Assembly (NCBI GenBank): GCA_016271365.2 | Contig: CM028132.1 | Span: forward strand, 1,190,511,001-1,190,575,000 | Reading direction: 5' to 3' | Length of the DNA: 64,000 nucleotides | From: Neoceratodus forsteri | Taxonomy: Eukaryota; Chordata; Ceratodontiformes; Ceratodontidae | In this document: in pieces, positions 22,820 to 33,424 of the stretch | Layout of the letters: each line of letters opens with the position of its first letter | How positions within the stretch are numbered: the first letter of the stretch is position 1 | The notes under the pieces: model-generated | Databases searched by the model: none | What the model saw: the letters and a program-made list of their open reading frames with translations, nothing else | What the model was told of the DNA's origin: nothing | Translations under genes and position numbers: made by a program

Positions 22820-23590
22820 TAAGTGTTTTCTGTATCTAAAAATATTAAGAGAAAGTGAATGTTGATTATTATACCACATCTAGATTATGGGTCACCATTA
22901 TGGAATCCCCATCTTAGACAAGACATTATATTAATTGAAAAAATACAGAGGAGATTCACCAGATCCATACATGGTCTAAAAAAATCTGGATTATTGTGCT
23001 AAATTGGGTACACTCAAACTGTTCTCACTGGAGACCAGGAGAACTCAGGGAGATTTAGTATTCATGTACAAGATTATGCAGGATTCTTCATTTATGAATC
23101 AATGTGGTTATACACACCATGCTTCGAAAAAAACTATCTCAGATTGCACAACATGCATATTAGGATACCAAGTACGTATACAGTTAAACAATTTCACAAT
23201 TACAACATATGTACTGCCAGAAAGTGGAATGCCTTACCCCAGCATATAGTAAACACACCATCTTTGGAACGTTTTAAAAAGGTATCGGATGAATTCCTAT
23301 TGCACAATGAATTTGGGAAATAAACCCACTATGAGTGGGAGACAATTCATTTTTTTATTTTACCAGGAGAGACACACTAAGCTGAAAGCTTGTTTACAGG
23401 TGCAACCTTGGAGCACAAGGAAGTAAGTGACTTGCTCAGGCTCACACAGTGTGCAAGTGGGGGCTGTGGGATTCAAACCCAGGTCTGCAGCTCAGAGCCT
23501 TAAACCATTGCGCTATACTGCCTCCAAGTCAATGGGCACTTTTGCCTACTTTGTCTCACAAAACCAAGTTGATTCAGAACATTGTTTTTG
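22820..23590 (+). pseudogene. CR1-type LINE 3' end, interrupted by a SINE
   Basis: Plus strand encodes the C-terminus of a CR1-group ORF2: LDYGSPLWNP-like sequence near 22880-22912, an IEKIQRRFTRS-like block (about 22936-22968), then KLFSLETRRTQGDLVFMYKIM (about 23013-23075). In the next frame, KWNALPQHIVNTPSLERFKK (about 23223-23282) is the closing motif. The last part of the 3' UTR resumes after the SINE, from 23526 to about 23575 (CCTACTTTGTCT). It resembles the 3' end of the minus LINE at 49.15-51.0 kb (same KLF(S/T)LETRR block), so the two are the same or closely related families. Confidence 0.75.
23350..23525 (-). mobile_element. MIR/CORE-like SINE inside a LINE 3' UTR
   Basis: Read on the minus strand: GAGGCAGTATAGCGCAATGG head (complement of 23505-23524), box B GGTTTGAATCC (complement of 23472-23482), CORE block TGTGTGAGCCTGAGCAAGTC (complement of 23430-23449), and a TTAGTGTGTCTCTCCTGGTA tail. 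It is very close to the copy at 14075-14271. Confidence 0.85.
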
Positions 23591-24690
23591 ACTTTCTCTT
23601 AGTTTTGTAAAACACAAAACAAACCAAGGAACTGACTCAAAACAGTGTTTAAAGCTGAGGAAATGAAATCCCCTTTACACCCTACCGTTTTGTTTAACAC
23701 AAAAATAATCATTTTAACTATTTTGAGAAAAAGAATGAGCAGAGCACAAACACTTTGCTGTTACCTTTCTGGTAAAGTTGCATCATCGAAAGACTTTCCG
23801 AACTCCAAACAGACATGAGGCCTACCTGAGAAGTTTAAAAGCATTTCCGCAATAAAAAGTATCCTCGATGTTACTCTCTGGTAAAGTTACACGTAGAAAC
23901 TATAAAATAATTACCAGGCTATAGAATATTCCTCTTTTAGACATAAATAGAGGTTATTTTGTACTAAAGTAAAAGTTCAGCCTTATCTGGATTTAGAAGT
24001 ACTTCTGGGCCTACCAGTTCCACTGTTTCCAAAGGCTACCATAGGAGTCTGCGGGCCCTTCCAGCTGGGCTTATATACACACCAGGTCATACGTGACATC
24101 ACATCATGGGAGGAGCTACAACTCATTATTTCATAATTAGATATTCATCTGGATTTACAAACAGTGTCTTACAGCTTACTCACATTTCATGTGAATAATG
24201 TAACCATGCCATAACAAGTTATTTGATTTTTGCTTATCTGATCAGACCATCACTGAATAAATTATATAAAAATGTATTTCTCTAAAAAGGCTGGATCATT
24301 TGACCAAGGGGAGGTATAAAACCCCTTCATTTGGCCTTACTTGTCAAGATTTGTAGTCGGAAGATATCTGACTGATAACATAGCAAGACATGCTCAGATT
24401 CATGTCTTGAAGCATGGAATAAGCTAAAGGATTCCTTGCTTTTCACCAAACATAGTAGTGAACCAAACCTTGACTACTGTCAAGAGGAATTTTGCTATTT
24501 TATTTTTTTCTCTCTTTAGTTTATTTTTTTTCTTGTAAATAAAACCACGCTACCTGCGTGTTGCACCTGTGTTTCTGTGTGAACGCCTATCTGTTTTCCC
24601 ACACCCTCTGACAGGCACTAGGTGGCCATCTGTATGCCCATTATGGGCCCATTTACACAGACTGCGGGTGGCTTACTGTGCCCCCTGCCC
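23591..24690. other. No gene recognised
   Basis: AT-rich sequence lacking recognisable coding or repeat landmarks, apart from short homopolymer runs near 24500-24530. Confidence 0.4.
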
Positions 24691-24694
24691 AAGG

Positions 24695-25560
24695 CAGCCA
24701 CAGTACCTGGTAGTCTATTGGTCCCTCCTTCATGCTCCAGTCACCGGCCCTCTATATGAAAAATATGCCCTGGTACTCTAGTGATCCCTTCCCCAGGCTC
24801 CAATTGCAATATCATTATAGAAAATAAATTCCCTGATGGTCCAGTGGTCCCCCCTGATCACTAATCGCTGTCCCGTTATATGTTTATTAAATTTCCCTAG
24901 TAGTCTAATGGCCCTCCCTGATGTCCAGTCATCATCCCTGTAGTAAAAAATAATTTCTCTGATACTCCAGTGGTCCCGCCGCCCTGATATGCGATCGGCA
25001 CCCCTCCTTGTAAAAAAATAATGTCCCTGGTAGTCCACTTGTCCCTCCACTGATGTCCGAGCACCATCTCTATAGGAAAAAATAATTTCTGTGGTATTCT
25101 AATGGTCCCTTCCCCCCTTCCCCATGCTCCAATCACCGTCCCTTTATATGAAAAATAATGCCCTGGTAGTCTAGAGGTCCCTCCCTAATCGCCGTTCACC
25201 ACCGGATATACAGAATGAATAATCCCTGGTGGTCTAGTGTTTCCCTCCTTTTCCGGTCGCTGGCCCCATACAAAATAATTCTGTTCTCTGGTGGTGTAGC
25301 GGTCCCCCCCCTCACTGAACACTGCCCAATATAAAGACTGAATAATTCCTGGTGATCTAATGGTCCATCCCCCCATCCAATCACACAGCCAAAAGAATAC
25401 AGAATGTCCCCCGCTGTCAAAAGTAACCCCCCAAATCCTGAGCCCCTGTATAGACATGTAAAACAATTCCCTAGTGGTCTAGTGGACCCGCCCATCCCCG
25501 ATCCTGTGTACATGGTATAGAACCCCATCCATGGTGGTCTAGTGGACCTCCCACCCTGGC
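24695..25560. repeat. ~63-bp tandem array, about 13 diverged units
   Basis: A block like CCTGGT(A/G)GTCTAGTGGTCCC recurs at about 24710, 24767, 24830, 24892, 24956, 25026, 25088, 25160, 25227, 25287, 25349, 25468 and 25530. Most spacings are near 60-70 bp. Between the markers each unit has a GATC-rich stretch and an ATA-AAATAAT-type AT tract. Minus-strand open frames of about 90-110 codons here are by-products of the array. It ends about 200 bp before the DIRS element. Confidence 0.8.
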
Positions 25561-25771
25561 AGGTAGTGCCCCACCACCCTGCTCCCCCAGTCCTGAAACC
25601 GGGTTGGCGACTGACACAGCCCTCCTCTTACCACCAAGGCCAGTCGCTGACTGAGTTGTCCTGGAGCGTGTACTGCATACAGTACACGCTCATTAATTGA
25701 CAGCTGTCTCAAAAATTGAAAGCTATCTCAGCCATGTATTACTTGACTCATTCTGGCAGTACGTACTTTGA

Positions 25772-25930
25772 TTTTACTTTGAGAGGGCTCTTGCAGTAGG
25801 TAATAACTGTTAGGACTGAGCCACCAGGTGCTAGGACCACACCAAAAACTTTAGCTAGCAGTATATAGCAAGGGACATGAGCAGCGATGGCCAGACACCA
25901 TATAAGGGGCAGTCTACATGCCTGCCCTCC
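25772..25930 (+). repeat. DIRS left inverted terminal repeat
   Basis: GCTAGGACCACACC, AACTTTAGCTAGCAGTATAT and CCATATAAGGGG (25830-25915) recur as the reverse complement at about 33130-33250. The outermost part, GAGAGGGCTCTTGCAGTAGG (25781-25800), is complementary to 32918-32937 in the internal complementary region. This matches DIRS architecture, in which that region templates both ends. Confidence 0.8.
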
Positions 25931-26099
25931 AGTTCTTTCCCACTGTCGACCTACGCACGTCGGACCTCGCGGAATGCTACTACAGTTCGACTGCCATTTT
26001 CGATAAGTATATCTTTCTAATTTCTTTGTTTTTTCTCAAAAATAGTAGAATTTGTCATCAGATTGCATGTTTTCTCCAACTCCTCCTGAATCGCATCAC

Positions 26100-26640
26100 A
26101 ATAAGTGCACCTGCAGCAAGCAGCTCCTGTAGAAGGACACCCACACTTCGTGCCTCTTGTGCTTTGGACCTGACCACGACACTAAGGCCTGTGCAACCTG
26201 CCAGAAATTTAACCAGGCCACACGGAAATGCAGGCAGCAGGCCCTGGAAGCCCACCTTTTGAAAACAAAACTTGCTTCCATGGAAAAAGAGCTGCAGCAG
26301 ATTCAAAACACTTCCACATCTCTAGGAGGTTCTTCTGACTCCCACAAGCAGAAAAAGAAGGAGGACAAGGAGAGACACTGGAGACAGGGATCAGTCTCCT
26401 TCCAGGCCGCAGCTCCCTCCCAGGACCACGGCTGACCAGAGGCCTTTCTCCAGCAATGGAAGTGCCTCTCCGGCTAAGTCTGTTCCAACTGCGGAGCAGA
26501 CTGAGGCCCCCCCTTCTGAGCAGGTTACGGTTCAGGCGGGCACCTCCGGTGATTCTTCAAAGGGCTCCTTCCACCCTTTGGCCCCTCACAACTCCTGGGT
26601 CTAAGTTGAGTGGTTCAGCTGGTAAGTTGAGCATCGGGTC
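26100..26640 (+). pseudogene. DIRS gag-like 5' part
   Basis: Plus-strand stretch with a cysteine/histidine-rich block (CFGPDHDTKACATCQKF, about 26158-26208), then a charged helix-like segment (RQQALEAHLLKTKLASMEKE). DIRS gag proteins have a similar N-terminal Cys/His block. The frame is broken by the LINE entering near 26640 and by stops. Assignment relies on position inside the DIRS element. Confidence 0.55.
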
Positions 26641-27935
26641 TTCCGATGAACACACAGCCCTGGGTATGGCATGGTCCTCAACCCCAAGAAGACCAAATTC
26701 ATGATCTTCTCAGGACCTCGTAAGACCCCTGTCACCAGCATGACCCTAGTCGACAACTCGGATACCCCCATAGAACAGGTGACTGAATTCAAATACCTGG
26801 GGCTCTACCTTGACCCTCACCTCTCCTTTAATCTGCGTGTAAACAACCTCATCAAGAAGGTACGCACTAGACTTGGCCTCCTCTACAGGATCCATAAGTT
26901 CATTCTCCCTGCCACCAGACTACACCTTGCCTCCTCTCTACTCCTGCCACTCATCGACTATGGATCCCTAGTTTTCTCCCCTCCAACATCCTCACTCCTC
27001 TACGCCAAACTTAGAGTTGCATACAACAGTATAGCATGCTTTGCCACTGGCCTACCCTGAAACACCCATCACTGCACCCTCTATGTGTCCCTCAACTGGC
27101 CCTCCGTTGAAAGGAGATTTCACCTTAAATCTCTCTCTCCTTCCTTCATAAAATCTGCCTCAAACAGATGCCACCCAAAGTCAATGCCCTCTTCCCGCTC
27201 GCAACTCCTGGCCGTCCGACCCTGGGATCCACCATCATGGTTTTCGATACCCCATTTTTCTGAACTAAACTGACTCAGAACTCAGTCTTTTGCTCCGAGA
27301 CCAAGTTGTACAACAGACTATACCCCGAAACTCAAGCCTGTAATACCTTCCTCTCCTTCAACTCTTCCCTCAAGGCTTACCTCCTTAGTACTTCAGTTTG
27401 CAGCTGTCCTTCCCAGACCTAATCTCTGAACCCAGCCTGGCACCATTCCCCCTTTAAGACCACTGACCTTCACCCAGTTTTGGCTAATGCACTTCCCCAG
27501 TCCCTGCACTTATTTATCCCCACCCCCGCTCCCTCACACCCTTATCATATCTGCTACTCTTTTCTCTCCTTACTCCAGGAGATCTCCATCTCTACCATTT
27601 CACTTCTGTCACCCTTTTTACTCCTACACCTGTTGTTGTTGTTCTCTGTGCATTTCCCACACCTCGTACCACCTTTCTCTGTTTCACCCTGCCTCACTGT
27701 ATATTGGCTACAGCCTTAGTTCTCCATGTTATTTGTTTGACCAGGAAGTATTGTTTAACTGTCATACCACTGTTCTTTTAATATATTGTTATTTACTTGC
27801 TTTACTATGGTATTTTTGTTCCTGTTTTGTTCTCAGTTACCTCTATGTATTCATGTACTTTACATTGGACGTTTGTGAAAACGAGCAATTCTGCTCACAT
27901 ACCTTTCCAGTATATAAATAAAGATTGATTGATTG
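26640..27935 (+). pseudogene. 5'-truncated LINE inserted in DIRS gag
   Basis: Plus strand: GMVLNPKKTKFMIFSGPRK (from about 26668), EFKYLGLYLDPHLSF (26788-26832), IKKVRTRLGLLYRIHKF and LLLPLIDYGSLVFSPPTS (26941-26994). This is the segment after the RT catalytic motif in L2/CR1-group LINEs. A closing LYNRLYPETQ...LKAYLLSTS block follows in another frame (about 27310-27395). The 3' end is AAATAAAGATTGATTGATTGAT (27915-27936 region), a short tandem tail as in many LINEs. DIRS sequence resumes directly after it. No full catalytic domain remains. Confidence 0.75.
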
Positions 27936-29750
27936 ATAAGTCAGGCGTCTGTCCTTCTGACGGACACCTAGCCATGACACTCCCGTCAGACCCTGATGAC
28001 AGGTCTGACGCCGAACTTCCAGACCTGCACTCGCTGCTGCTTACACTGCAGCCTCCTCAGAAGGAATCCCCCTCCCAGGACTCTCCTATGCCACCTCCAG
28101 TGGTACCTCCAGACTCCCCCATCCCTTTGGAGCCAGAGGAGCGGCCGCCTGCTGGTCCCTCTAACATACCAGCGCTGGACCGCCCGCCGACGGAACTTCC
28201 TTCGGGGACTCCGGCACCCACACCTGTGGACTCTCTGTCTGGGTCTTCTGCTTCCCCCCAGATTCCAGTGGGTCCCTCCGGACCTTCAGGACTGACCCCG
28301 GGCCTACCTCCAGCAGGCTCATAACCTGACCTGACACTACCGGGGCCCTCCAATATTCCTTCTGGGCCACTGTCAGGTCCTTCAGCACCACCATCGAGGC
28401 CGACACCAGACTACTCGACTTTGGGTTTTCCAGCACCATAATACTCTACTCCAGGATATCTGACACCGCAGTACCCGAAGCTGGGGTACCCTATGCCAGG
28501 GTACCCAGTGCCGGGCTATCCAACACCCACTTATCCAATGCCAGGTTATCCAACAGCAGGCTACCTAATGCCACAGTACCCAGTGCCGGGCTATTCAGTG
28601 GCAGGCTATATACTGCTATACCAGCTGCCTCTACCTCTGCCTCCTCCGCAGCCACAGGTGAATTTTGAGGCCTTTTTTTGACTCTTTGTGGGCTGGAACC
28701 AAGTCTTAGCTGGTAACGGAGTTGGACTGATGTCAGCAAGTGGCAGCCTCCACGCCGGTCCTCCTGACTCTCACTCCACGGTCTCTGTCTCTGGTGGAGA
28801 TGCGCCCCCCTCCACGTCGGGTTGCACATTGGGTGCCTCCTTGGTGGAGGGCCACAGCAGTGGTTTGGTTGAACCTCGCAGTGAGGTTCCCCTTCTCAGA
28901 GCTTTGTCCCCAGATGGGAGTCCAATGTCGGACTCAGAGTCTGACTCTTCCTCTGCCTCAGGGTATGAGACTCCTCTGGAGGAGGATCCCAAGCCTAAGG
29001 AGACTCCCAAGTCTCTCCTCAGGGGACCCTTCCTTTATGGAAATCCTCAAGAAGATCCAGGAGGCTAATGGATGGATGGAAGACTGAGAACCAGGATCCT
29101 CAGCATAAGAGATTGGTGGAGCACCTCAACCTCCCTGAGCTGTCTCCCCTTCTCATTCCTCCCTGGATTGGGCCTCACGAAGACTTGGCCGCCACTCTCT
29201 GGCAGTAGCCATCGTTGTTCCCTGCCATTTTCAAAAAGGCGGACAGGCTATACCATGCCCCAGAGGGCAAAGACCACCTCAGTACCCACCCCAAAACTGA
29301 TTCATTGGTCATCAACGTGGCACATGACCGCACCACTAAGCCCACACATATGAGTACCTTACCTCCAGATAAGGAGTTGAGGCTGCTGGACCAGTTCAGA
29401 TGCAAGTTCTACTCAAGCTATGCGGGCTCTGAATTATCTGAGCCATATGATTCTTGATCAAAAGACTAATCTAGGGCAGCTCAAATCTAAATTTGAGGCC
29501 TTGCCTGCTTCTGAAGCCAGGACTGATATCAACCAGACAGTCAGAATGGCAGAGATTACCTGCAGCCTTGCCTTGCAAGCCGTTTAAGATGCTGTCGATG
29601 CTTCGGCTCGGAGCACTGCCTACACAGATACTCCTGGTTGTGGGTCTCTAGATTCGCCCTGGGTGTTCAGAACTCTATCCTGGATGCCCCTTTCCAAGGC
29701 TCCATCCTCTTTGGGGGAGATGTCAAGGACATTCTGACTGAATTACAAGA
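27936..29750 (+). pseudogene. DIRS gag-like region, proline-rich
   Basis: Open but multiply shifted frames. A Pro/Ser-rich stretch (27929-28324), a pentapeptide array (28448-28612), then SDSESDSSSASGYETPLEE-like acidic sequence (about 28930-28985), and segments reading HAPEGKDHLSTHPKTDSLV (29243-29299), LRLLDQFRCKFYSSY and PFQGSILFG (about 29692-29718). The last blocks are of the kind that precedes the RT in vertebrate DIRS elements (my recollection). No intact protein. Confidence 0.6.
28448..28612 (+). repeat. 15-bp in-frame array encoding eleven xPGYP-type pentapeptides
   Basis: Eleven consecutive five-codon units such as TPGYL, TPQYP, MPGYP, VPGYP, TPTYP, MPGYP, MPQYP and VPGYS. The tyrosine is present in every unit. 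It sits within the DIRS gag-like region. Low-complexity PGY repeats are often flexible or self-associating, but that function is inferred only from composition. Confidence 0.8.
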
Positions 29751-29752
29751 GA

Positions 29753-31482
29753 GTGGCAAAGCCTCACGCTCAGTACAATCTCTGTACCGGTCTAACACTA
29801 AGCCTAAGCAGCCCTTTCATTGCCAGCAAAGGTGCCAAAACAGGCAGCAGCTTTCCAGACATCAGTCCAAATGTTGGGCTACTTCCTCAGCCTCCAACCT
29901 TCCAGCCAAGTCCCAGAGAGCTTCCAGGGTGGTGCATCCCAACCCTCCCACTGCCTCCTGACTCATGGTTTGCGCCCTCCCCCCATTCTCCAATGGGTCC
30001 AGAGGAGCTGGTGGGGGGCAGGTTCACCAGTCACCTGGCGGGGTGGGAGGTGTTCACGGCAGACTCGTGGGTCCTTCAGCTTATAGCTCAAGGTCACACA
30101 CTGGAATTTCTAGAGAAACCTCCAGAAAATCCTCCAGGTCACTCTCATTACCCAAAAGGTCACTTTCTGCTCATCCAAGAGGAAATCAAGGCTCTGCTGA
30201 GAAAATCCTCCATAGAGCCTGTTCCTCAGGGCCAGATCAGAAGGGGATATTACTCCCACTTCTTCCTGGTCCCCAAAAAGACAAGAGACCTTCAGCCAAT
30301 ATTGGACCTTAGCACACTCACTCTGTACATAGATTACAAGAGATTTCGCATGTTGACTCTCCTAGGTCTGTTGCCACTTCTCCACTAGGGACAGTGGCTC
30401 TGTGTGCTGGACATGCAGGATGCCTACCTGCATATCCAAGTCTTCTCTGCCCACTACCGCTTCCTCAGGTTTGCCTTCCAGGGGGAGCACTTCCAGTTCA
30501 AAGCTCTCCCCTTTGGCCTGTCCTCGGCACCCAGGGGTTTTACCAAGTGCCTAGCAGTAGTGGCAGCGGCTTCACATCATCAGGGCCATTATGTGTTCCC
30601 ATACCTCAACAACTGGCTTCTGTCAGCTCTGTCGAGGGACAGCTTGGAAGCCTCTCTGTCTGCTACCCTGCACCTGTTCCATCAGTTGAGTATTGTGGTG
30701 AACTACCCCAAGTCTCACCTTATCCCTTCTCAGTGCCTCCAATTTATTGGGGCAGTGCTGGATACATTCCAGGGTCAGGCTTTCCTCCTGTTGGACAGGG
30801 TGGAAATGCTGCAGCAGCAGCAGGCCATGCATGTGGCCTCCAGCCACTGGGTAATGGTCAGAACTGTTTTAACATCTCCTGGGCCTTATGGCAGCAGCCA
30901 TCCCCACTGTTCCATTAGCCAGGCTCCACATGTGAGTCACACAGTGGACCCTCTGTGTTCAGTGGGATCAGAGATTGGACTACCTGGACAGCAGGGTTCT
31001 GGTGTCCAGTCCCATGTGACAGGATCTCCTCTAGTGGCAGGACCTAAACAACCTGTGCCAAGGTGTTCCACTTCAGCTCCCTGCTCTGAACCAGACCCTG
31101 ACCACAGATGCCTCAGGTTAGGGCTTGGGAGCCCATTTGGGAGACTGCAGGACTCAGGAATTATGGTCTCAGAGGGAGCGCTCTCTCTGCACATCAGTGT
31201 GCTACAGATGAAAGTGGTGTTGTATGCCCTTCAGGCATTCCAGTCCCTTCTCCTCCCAGGCACACTACTTGTCCAGTCGAACAACATGTGCGTGGTATAG
31301 TACCTTAACAAACAAGAAGGCACACATTCATATCCTCTGTGCAGGGTGGTTGTGTGGAACTGGGCAGTCCAGCACTGTCTCCAGCTCACGGCAGTGCACA
31401 TCCCAGGCATCCAAAACATCCTAGCAGACAATCTCAGCTGCACCCAAACAAGGGCCCACTAGTGGGAACTGAGTCCAGTGGT
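29753..31482 (+). pseudogene. DIRS reverse transcriptase and RNase H, first part
   Basis: Plus strand, a single reading frame interrupted by one stop at 30386-30388. N-terminal part: GHFLLIQEEIKALLRKSSIE, then YYSHFFLVPKKTRDLQPILD (RT fingers). After the stop: WLCVLDMQDAYLHIQV, FRFAFQGEHFQFKALPFGLS (palm), and the catalytic block at about 30598-30625 reading FPYLNNWLLSA. Relatives have YLDDW here, so both active-site aspartates are replaced by asparagine. Then PKSHLIPSQCLQFIGAVLD, and an RNase H region continuing to VHIPGIQNILADNLS (31397-31441, in another frame). The frame is shifted between about 30920 and 31350. Confidence 0.85.
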
Positions 31483-31824
31483 TAGGGTTACCACCTTTTA
31501 AGGAGCCCAAAGTGGGACATTTCTTACTGAAACATGATTTTTCGCAGGACAGTACGTAACCTTGACCCATGCAACAGACTTGTTTTCTCTATATAATCAG
31601 AACTGAGGCTAAGTATTGTAGTTTATTGGTTGCTTCTATCATTTCATATCATTTTAATGTATTTTAGCTAAGGTACTGCAGTTTTCTACAAGATTTAGTG
31701 GCAAGTTAAAAAATATTTTTTCTACTGAAAAGTCAGGACATGTAGTATTTTTCATGTTTTTTTGCAGGACACAGCTGCCCAAATCAGGGCTGTCCTGCGA
31801 AACTCGGGACATGTGGTAACCCTA
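31483..31824. mobile_element. 342-bp hAT-type MITE in DIRS
   Basis: Perfect 12-bp terminal inverted repeats, TAGGGTTACCAC and its complement GTGGTAACCCTA. They are flanked by an 8-bp duplication, CCAGTGGT (31475-31482) and CCAGCGGT (31825-31832), with one difference. An 8-bp duplication is diagnostic of the hAT superfamily. There is no coding capacity. The DIRS frame reads across the site when the element and one duplication copy are skipped. Confidence 0.9.
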
Positions 31825-32583
31825 CCAGCGGTGGCCGAAGAAATCTTTGGCCTCTGGGGTCACCCAGATCTGGATCTGTTCGCTTTCTCATACAACGAAA
31901 AACTGCCCAGTTTCTGCTCACTCATTCCTGGGCCTGATGCTTTCTGGCGAAATACGCTGCCTCTTTGCTGGACAGGGAGGTTCTTGTATGCCTTCCCTCC
32001 CTTTCTGCTTCTGCAGAGGGTACGCTTGAAATTATGGGTGGAAGGGACTCTCATGATTCTGATCGCCCCTTATTGGTCTTCCCTCTGCTCCAGCAGTCAG
32101 CAGTGGAGCATCTGGTTCCTCTACCCCTCTGCCAAGACCTTCTGACCCAGGAGCAGGGCAGTCTGGTTCATCCAGGACTCAAGTCTCTTCACCTTCATCC
32201 GTGGCACCTTCTGACATAGCTGCCTCATGCTTTGGAGTCTCTTCCAGAGTTGCTCAAGTCCTTATGGTGGCCCAAAAGCCGTCCACAAGAACTACTTGCG
32301 CTATGAAATGGAAATGATTTTCCATTTGGGCAACGTTTAAGGGTTGGGACCCATTCTCCTGCCCTGTCCCACAGGTCATAGAGAACCTGCTGCACCTTTC
32401 TGACCTTGGGCTCAGCTATTCTTCACTGAAGATCCACTTATCTGCCATTTCTGCCTTCCACACCCCAGTGGACTGCAAAACCTTGGCTCAGTTGGAGGTC
32501 TCCCGCACTTTTCTGAAGGGGATACTCAATTTGAAACCCCCGGTGTGGAACATTGTTCCCCCATGGGATCTGAACTTTGTTTT
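31825..32583 (+). pseudogene. DIRS RNase H tail and truncated tyrosine recombinase
   Basis: After the MITE: VAEEIFGLWGHPDLDLFAFS (31830-31889), SLIPGPDAFWRNTLPL, GRFLYAFPPFLLLQRV and MILIAPYWSS (32053-32082), the conserved block following RNase H in DIRS. Then, in shifted frames, sequence resembling the recombinase N-terminal (SAM-like) domain: a KWKXFSIW-like stretch, LLHLSDLGLSYSSLKIHLSA (32390-32449), FLKGILNLKPP and IVPPWDLNFV (about 32513-32582). It stops before the catalytic domain, so no R/H/H/Y residues are present. Confidence 0.8.
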
Positions 32584-32635
32584 TTTCATTTGATACAAAA
32601 GATTTGTTCAAAAATCTTTTGTATCAAATGAAAAA
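32582..32635. repeat. Perfect 24-bp inverted repeat, 6-nt loop
   Basis: Arms 32582-32605 and 32612-32635 are exact reverse complements built around CATTTGATACAAAAGATT, with loop GTTCAA. The hairpin begins exactly where recognisable DIRS recombinase sequence ends. The following 32636-32907 (about 270 bp) has no identifiable feature. It may mark the edge of an inserted element. Confidence 0.9.
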
Positions 32636-32907
32636 TTTAAAATATGTATTGTATAGGTCAGTTGGGGAGCAAACCTTGATTCCTAGAGGATTATTAAACA
32701 ATGAAAGAGAAAACATTTGAGATATCACCCTGTAAGTAGTACCATTGGGAGACAACACAATTTCAATTATACCAAAATGGTCTAACATCAATTGAAATTT
32801 TATGCAGACAGGTTTTTAATAATAGTATTTTTTTGTATTTTTGTATTTCTAGAAATGGCAACTCTTGATAAAGCCTATAATTATGTCTGACTTACACTGC
32901 TTGGGAC

Positions 32908-33010
32908 TCAGTTATTACCTACTGCAAGAGCCCTCTCGAAGTAAGATAGTACAGTTATGCAAGAACTTACTGTAACAGTAGATCTTTGAGAGAGGCTCTT
33001 TTAGTAGGTA
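32908..33010 (+). repeat. DIRS internal complementary region
   Basis: The left half (32918-32942, CCTACTGCAAGAGCCCTCTC) is complementary to the left outer end at 25776-25800. The right half (32965-33009, GAACTTACTGTAACAGTAG and GAGAGAGGCTCTTTTAGTAGG) is complementary to sequence at 40080-40130. This is the signature arrangement used by DIRS elements to restore both termini in the circular intermediate. Confidence 0.7.
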
Positions 33011-33109
33011 AGTTTTCCCTGCCTCCTTCCCCCTGCTGCTGTTCGTTTCAGCCTCTTTCTTGGCTCCAGGAGCCCACTCCTTTCTCCTGTTGCACATTTT
33101 CAGGTCTCC

Positions 33110-33258
33110 AGCAGGAGAATTGGAGAGCGGGCATGAGGACCACCCCTTATATGGCGTCTGGCCAACACAGGTCACATGACATCTGGGCCAGTCCCCTGCT
33201 ATATACTGCTAGCTAAAGTTTTCCGTGTGGTCCTAGCATCTGGCAGCTCAGTTCTAAT
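33110..33258 (-). repeat. DIRS right inverted terminal repeat
   Basis: Reverse complement of the left repeat: CCTTATATGG (33145), ATATACTGCTAGCTAAAGTT (33201-33220) and GTGTGGTCCTAGCATCTGG (33225-33243). The match ends near CTCAGTTCTAATGGTTAC (33247-33264), where a CR1 3' end begins. Confidence 0.8.
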
Positions 33259-33390
33259 GGTTACGTAGAAACATACTGTAGAAGGTGACATCAGATAAGG
33301 ACCGCAAGGCCCATCCAGTCTGCCCATTTTTTCTACCTTATGAATGTGCCATAGGCCTGTACTCTGTCAATGGCCTATCTATTCATACTC

Positions 33391-33420
33391 ATAATAATAA
33401 CAATAATAATAATAATAATT
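33391..33420. repeat. AAT trinucleotide microsatellite
   Basis: About ten ATA/AAT trinucleotides with one interruption (AACAAT), inside the 3' UTR of the minus-strand CR1. Confidence 0.85.
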
Positions 33421-33424
33421 TGAT

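Larger units (their letters stand above)
25772..33260 (+). mobile_element. DIRS-type tyrosine-recombinase retrotransposon, nested and inactive
   Basis: A DIRS retroelement read left to right. It has a left inverted terminal repeat (25772-25930), gag-like region (26100-26640 and 27935-29700), RT and RNase H (29753-31482, continuing 31825-32150), start of the tyrosine recombinase (about 32220-32583), internal complementary region (32908-33010) and right inverted terminal repeat (33110-33258). Such elements replicate through a circular intermediate and insert with a recombinase, leaving no target duplication. The recombinase is cut off before any catalytic R/H/Y residues, and its place is taken by about 325 bp of unidentified DNA. 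Three other elements lie within or at the end: a LINE (26640-27935), a hAT MITE (31483-31824) and CR1 (from 33262). Confidence 0.85.

Noticed and set aside
24695..25560. Regularly spaced repeats resembling a CRISPR array
   Set aside because: Units are diverged along their whole length and the DNA is clearly vertebrate. There are no unique spacers or cas genes.
28057..28353. Gly-rich open frame on the minus strand
   Set aside because: Shadow of the proline-rich DIRS gag-like region on the plus strand.
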